Made by a program: the position numbers and the translations under genes. A stretch of DNA of 15,570 nt from assembly GCA_964585245.1 (NCBI GenBank), contig CAZPCV010000033.1:1-15570 (forward strand), in the 5' to 3' direction. Under the pieces are notes generated by a model. It did not search any database. It had not been told where the DNA came from and was given only the letters and a program-made list of their open reading frames with translations. Source of the stretch: CAZEDL01 sp964585245. Its GTDB lineage: Bacteria > Patescibacteriota > Patescibacteriia > Magasanikbacterales > GWA2-37-8. Position 1 is the stretch's first letter; every line of letters starts with the position of its first letter. Positions 12,061 through 15,570 of this stretch are shown piece by piece.

Positions 12061-13389
12061 TTATTTACCGCTTAATCCTACACCAAAAATTTTGTAGGCT
12101 TCTAAGATTTCTTTTTCAATTTGTTTGCTCACAACCTTTTTAGCACATTTTTCTATAATTTGTAAAGCCTTGTCAATTTCTTTTTGCTCAATAATAAGGG
12201 GCGGATGGACACGCAGCACTTCTTTGTTCAAACCAAAATAGCCCAAAAACAACCCTTCTCGCAGACACAAAAAACCAAATAACGCCGCATCAAAATCTTT
12301 AGAAGTGTTAACTTCCAGACCCAAATGCAAACCCAAACCCCGCACTTCTTTAAATACTGAATACTTTTTTACCAACTCGTCTAGCCCGTGGCGCAACCTT
12401 TTGGCCACAGTGTTGATATGTTTTAAAAAATGAGATTTATTTATTTTATTTAAAACAAACGAGGCTATTTCACAGGCAACTGGATTAGCGGTGGAGGTGT
12501 TTAGATGAGCTAGTCTCGGCAAAGATTCCAACACCTTTGCGCTGCCTACCACTACTGCTAGGGGGTAGTACCCAGAGGTGAGTCCTTTGGCAGTAGTAAT
12601 TAAATCGGGAATAAATTTAAAATGTTCCACTTCCCAATATCTACCGCTGCGTCCGTTGCCGCTTTGAACCTCGTCAACAATTACCACTGCACCACTTTTT
12701 TTGGCTAATTTTACAATTTTTTCTAGCGCCCCCGGCACCGGCACAATGTTGCCTCCATCGCCCTGAACGCACTCCAAAATTATAGCCGACACATCTTTTG
12801 CTGCGAATATGCGTTTGGCCTGTTCCAGCGCCCGCACACACAACTCTTGGTTGCGAGGAAAATCGAGATAGACCACTTCTTCATTATCAGAAAGAATTTC
12901 TCCGCGCCCCGCAAAATTTGTGGCGTCTTTGCTTAAACCATAACTGCCGTGCCAACTATTTTTAAAAGCGACAATTTTTTTCTTACCCGTAAAACTGCGA
13001 GCACACATTAAGGCGGCATGATTCACTTGCGTGCCAGACAGGCCAAATAATACTTTTTTTTTACTTTTTTTGTCTGGAAATGTTTTTAATAAATCTTCGG
13101 CAAATTTTATTGCCGACGAACTAGGGCTGTAAGGGTAGCAGGCGTGGTGTATTTGCAGAGCCTGCTTTTTGTAAATATCAATTATTTCTGTATTGGCATA
13201 CCCCAAATTCACTACCGACGCCCCTGATAAAAAGTCGATGTACTCGTTGCCGTCTATATCCTGTAGCATAGCGCCCTTTCCGCCATACAGGCACACCCCA
13301 TATAATCCAGCCTGATGCCCACTAATGATGGCACTAGAATTTCTGCTCATTGTTGCTTGCGATTTTTTACCTGGGATCTTCGGCTCCAT
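12061..13389 (-). CDS. Class III PLP-dependent aminotransferase (ornithine/GABA/acetylornithine aminotransferase-like, 442 aa)
   Basis: All main class III motifs are present: GNEYIDFLSG (47-56), LSGTQVNHAALMCAR (117-131), HG147-148, E206 in ILECVQGDGG and D239 in VDEVQSGNGRSG. K268 in TTAKGLTSGYYPL is the expected Schiff-base lysine. T298 in LNTSTANP and R393 in VLRVHPPL complete the set. The usual SGsEA.E motif is changed to SGTQVNH. The family moves omega-amino groups of ornithine, GABA, lysine or diaminobutyrate; the substrate cannot be chosen here and no pathway neighbours are visible. No SD precedes the ATG at 13389, but a dyad ACCAAC-A-GTTGGT (plus strand 13390-13402) abuts it and could be an operator. 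Confidence 0.88.
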   Translation of the reverse strand: MEPKIPGKKSQATMSRNSSAIISGHQAGLYGVCLYGGKGAMLQDIDGNEYIDFLSGASVVNLGYANTEIIDIYKKQALQIHHACYPYSPSSSAIKFAEDLLKTFPDKKSKKKVLFGLSGTQVNHAALMCARSFTGKKKIVAFKNSWHGSYGLSKDATNFAGRGEILSDNEEVVYLDFPRNQELCVRALEQAKRIFAAKDVSAIILECVQGDGGNIVPVPGALEKIVKLAKKSGAVVIVDEVQSGNGRSGRYWEVEHFKFIPDLITTAKGLTSGYYPLAVVVGSAKVLESLPRLAHLNTSTANPVACEIASFVLNKINKSHFLKHINTVAKRLRHGLDELVKKYSVFKEVRGLGLHLGLEVNTSKDFDAALFGFLCLREGLFLGYFGLNKEVLRVHPPLIIEQKEIDKALQIIEKCAKKVVSKQIEKEILEAYKIFGVGLSGK

Positions 13390-13537
13390 ACCAACAGTTG
13401 GTTTACTTTATCATTTCAAATTATCGCAGTTCATTTTTTGAATTTTATCAAACTGTACTTAAAAAGTAAACCGACACTATTTTATAATTTTCCATATTTG
13501 ATTAGGTTTTTTTTTAGATGTACACTGGGGTAGCTAT
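13390..13537. promoter_or_regulatory. Divergent promoter region between the aminotransferase and rmuC
   Basis: On the plus strand a perfect TATAAT (13483-13488) serves rmuC, though the -35 is poor (TTAAAA-like). Inverted copies GTTTACTTT (13401-13409) and AAAGTAAAC (13463-13471) are spaced over about 50 bp, and the ACCAAC/GTTGGT dyad sits at the left edge. A GGGG lies about 8 nt before the rmuC ATG. Confidence 0.4.
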
Positions 13538-14614
13538 ATGAATACCTATTTACTATTTTTTTTAACTCTAGCAGCCATAATTACCTTTATAATGGTTGGT
13601 TTATTTTTAAGAAAAGTCATTTTATCTTCCCAGCCCAAAAACGATTCATTTTTGTTGCTACAAAATCAATTACAAGAATTAACCAGACTTTTTGATCAAA
13701 AAATAACGGCCACTAATAATTCGGTGTTGCAAAGTCAGCAACATTTACACCAAACATTGCAGGCGCAGTTTGGGCAAAGCACAAAAATTATTTCTGATGT
13801 TACCGAAAAATTAACTCTGCTCGACAAAACGAACGAACGTGTTGTGGGGTTTGCGGATCAACTAAAAAATCTGCAACAAATTTTGCAAAGCCCCAAACAA
13901 CGCGGTGTGCTGGGTGAATACTATTTAGAAAATGTTCTAAAAAATGTGTTACCGCCGGGCAGTTATAAGATGCAGTATCCTTTTAAAAACAAAGAGGTGG
14001 TTGATGCCGCAATTTTTGTAAAAGATAAAATTGTGCCGATCGACTCTAAATTTAGCCTGGAGAACTATAATCGAGCCGTACAAGAAAATAACCCCGAGCT
14101 TAAAGCCAGGCTAGAAAGTGATTTTAGAAACGATCTTAAAAAAAGAATCGACGAAACCAGCAAATATATCCGGCCCCAAGAAAACACCACGGACTTTGCG
14201 TTTATGTTCATTCCTTCCGAAGGAATTTATTACGATTTATTGGTGGCAAATTCATCTGCGCTCAAAGTGAACACCCAGGCTCTATTAGAATACGCCTTTA
14301 AAGAAAAAAGGGTGATAATTACTTCGCCCACGTCTTTTTTGGCCTACTTACAAACGGTGATGCAGGGCCTAAGAGCTTTGCAAATCGAAGAATCGGCCAA
14401 AGATATTCGCGAGCGAGTAGAAGAGCTGGGCAAACACCTGGCGGCTTACGACGAATATTTTAAAAAACTGGGCAACAATTTGGCGACCACGGTAAACAGC
14501 TACAATGTGGCGTACAAAGAACTAAACAAGATCGACAAAGACGTTGTAAAAATGACAGGAGGCGAAAAAAAACTAGAAGTCTTGTTGGTAGATAAACCCA
14601 CCTTTACCGAGTAG
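13538..14614 (+). CDS. rmuC: RmuC-family DNA recombination protein (358 aa)
   Basis: An N-terminal TM (about 4-26) is followed by a coiled coil (about 33-115) rich in Gln, Leu and Lys. The RmuC core begins at SPKQRGVLGEYYLENVL (118-134) and includes VDAAIF (155-160) and VPIDSKFSLENY (166-177). E127, D156, D169 and K171 fit a PD-(D/E)XK-type nuclease site. FMFIPSEGIYYDLL (222-235) and IITSPTSFLAYLQTV (260-274) are typical of the family, and a second helical stretch ends the protein. RmuC limits inversions and rearrangements at short inverted repeats in E. coli; the biochemical activity is predicted. It is transcribed alone and converges on the next gene, with 4 nt between stop codons. Confidence 0.9.
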   Translation: MNTYLLFFLTLAAIITFIMVGLFLRKVILSSQPKNDSFLLLQNQLQELTRLFDQKITATNNSVLQSQQHLHQTLQAQFGQSTKIISDVTEKLTLLDKTNERVVGFADQLKNLQQILQSPKQRGVLGEYYLENVLKNVLPPGSYKMQYPFKNKEVVDAAIFVKDKIVPIDSKFSLENYNRAVQENNPELKARLESDFRNDLKKRIDETSKYIRPQENTTDFAFMFIPSEGIYYDLLVANSSALKVNTQALLEYAFKEKRVIITSPTSFLAYLQTVMQGLRALQIEESAKDIRERVEELGKHLAAYDEYFKKLGNNLATTVNSYNVAYKELNKIDKDVVKMTGGEKKLEVLLVDKPTFTE

Positions 14615-14618
14615 CAAA

Positions 14619-15570
14619 CTATTTGGCACGTGTGGTATATACTCCAAAAGGAAGAACTCGCCTTAATAGAGCGTCCGTGTCGGCCGCAATTTCGGCTGCC
14701 TCGGCTTGAGCTTCTGAACTATTTGGAATAGTAGTTGGGTCAAAATGGCTTTCGCCCAGCAATTCTTTAAAAAGAGCCGCCACCTCCCGCACATCCCGCT
14801 TTAATTCCGAGCCGCCACTATAGGCAGATCTTTTTAAAAACGCTTCAATTTTTGCCCTAAAAGCCATGGCTTGGCACAACTCCTTATTTAAAGCGATAAT
14901 TTTTATTTCGGCTTCGTCGGCTTCAGTTAGCTCGGCACTTGTATCTTTTTTAATGCCTTGTTTTCTTTTTTTTAGCAAAACATCCAAAGCCTCGGCCATT
15001 TTTTTATACTTTTCTGCCGCCAAAGGAATCGTTTCACCCAATTCTTTTACCACTTTTATTGCTTCAATTAAACCTTTTTCCTTTTTTGGTGATAAATCTT
15101 GTAAGTGGTCAAGCTCGTGCTCTATTGTTGTGCGTAACGAACTCTCTAAAGTTAGCACCATATTTTCAAGAGACAAAATATTTTGTTCAGTTTTACTAAA
15201 CAACTCACCGGCAAATTTTGGCGGATTCTCCACTACCTCATTATTTAAATAATCATGATAGTGCCTACAAAAATTCGCGTATTTTGCTTCCAATGAAACC
15301 AGGGACTTGCCTAAATCATGATATGCAGATTCTAGCGATCGTTCTTCGCTGTCAACTTCTTCGCTTTCAACTCTTAACTTACGAGACAAGACATTCGTAT
15401 CATTAATGCCGGGCAGATCAGGGTCTGGCGGCGCACCAGTTGTACCCAGGGGTTTTAATTCATCGATTCTTTTTTTTAACCCCACTAGGGCAGCAACTTG
15501 TATATTGTTTTTATCTGAGCTAATTAAAGAAACGAGTTGGTTTTTGCCCCTGTCGCAAAGCCAAGTACCA
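14619..15570 (-). CDS. Helical coiled-coil protein of unknown function, 5' end beyond the window
   Basis: The frame stays open from the TAG at 14619 through the right edge, so the true start is outside; at least 317 codons are visible. A GTG at 15485 is the first start-like codon inside, but 28 sense codons precede it (including SLISSDKNNIQVAAL, which continues into the same helix), so it is probably internal. The visible chain is almost all helical and highly charged, with coiled-coil-like segments (SEEVDSEERSLESAYHDLGKS, LENMVLTLESSLRTTIEHEL, LIEAIKVVKELGETI, EADEAEIKIIALNKELCQAM). No TM or catalytic motif is seen and I do not recognise a family. It converges tightly with rmuC, leaving no room for a terminator between them. 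Confidence 0.75.
   Translation of the reverse strand, partial: GTWLCDRGKNQLVSLISSDKNNIQVAALVGLKKRIDELKPLGTTGAPPDPDLPGINDTNVLSRKLRVESEEVDSEERSLESAYHDLGKSLVSLEAKYANFCRHYHDYLNNEVVENPPKFAGELFSKTEQNILSLENMVLTLESSLRTTIEHELDHLQDLSPKKEKGLIEAIKVVKELGETIPLAAEKYKKMAEALDVLLKKRKQGIKKDTSAELTEADEAEIKIIALNKELCQAMAFRAKIEAFLKRSAYSGGSELKRDVREVAALFKELLGESHFDPTTIPNSSEAQAEAAEIAADTDALLRRVLPFGVYTTRAK

Noticed and set aside
14619..15485. Coiled-coil gene taken as complete from the GTG at 15485
   Set aside because: The frame is open for 28 further codons to the window edge and the preceding residues continue the same helical pattern, so it is a partial gene.
1..15570. CRISPR array
   Set aside because: No regularly spaced direct repeats with unique spacers were seen; the only spaced repeats are the two tRNA-tail units and short operator-like motifs.

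Overview
The window looks like a chromosomal segment of an uncultured Candidate Phyla Radiation (Patescibacteria) bacterium. This is an inference from gene types that recur there: a TPR-tailed O-antigen-ligase-like membrane protein, S/T-rich secreted proteins with FN3 and carboxypeptidase-regulatory-like domains, TrmB-type regulators, a small excisionase-type HTH protein and RmuC. Most genes also lack a clear Shine-Dalgarno (SD) site. No marker gene fixes the lineage.

Layout. 43-222 (-): 59-aa HTH protein. 280-7221 (-): four-gene cell-surface operon, transcribed 7221 to 280: a membrane O-antigen ligase/oligosaccharyltransferase-like TPR protein, a 208-aa S/T-rich secreted WxL-like protein, a 331-aa membrane-anchored DUF916-like protein and a 981-aa FN3 multidomain protein. 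7222-7555: divergent promoter region. 7556-8281 (+): TrmB-like regulator, with one parS-like site inside it and a second at its stop codon. 8282-8641: AT-rich palindrome and DnaA-box-like sequence, then a GC-rich structured block. 8642-9460 (-): class IV aminotransferase. 9567-10011 (-): tRNA-Arg(CCT) and tRNA-Ala(CGC), each followed by a related ~100-150 bp repeat unit that ends in a second copy of that tRNA's own 3' end. 10162-10866 (-): two small unrecognised genes with unusually strong SD sites, behind a good promoter and a ~170-nt structured leader. 11238-13389 (-): a second TrmB-like regulator and a class III aminotransferase. 13538-14614 (+): rmuC. 14619-15570 (-): coiled-coil protein gene running off the right edge.

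How it may work together. The left operon is plausibly a surface-protein export, anchoring and glycosylation module. The two 15/16 matches to the parS consensus, 629 bp apart and next to an AT-rich segment with DnaA-box-like sequences, suggest a chromosome partition site and possibly the origin region. The tRNA-tail repeats and the small two-gene transcript with its potentially pseudoknotted leader are the most novel-looking parts. No CRISPR array, rRNA, integrase or complete insertion sequence was seen.
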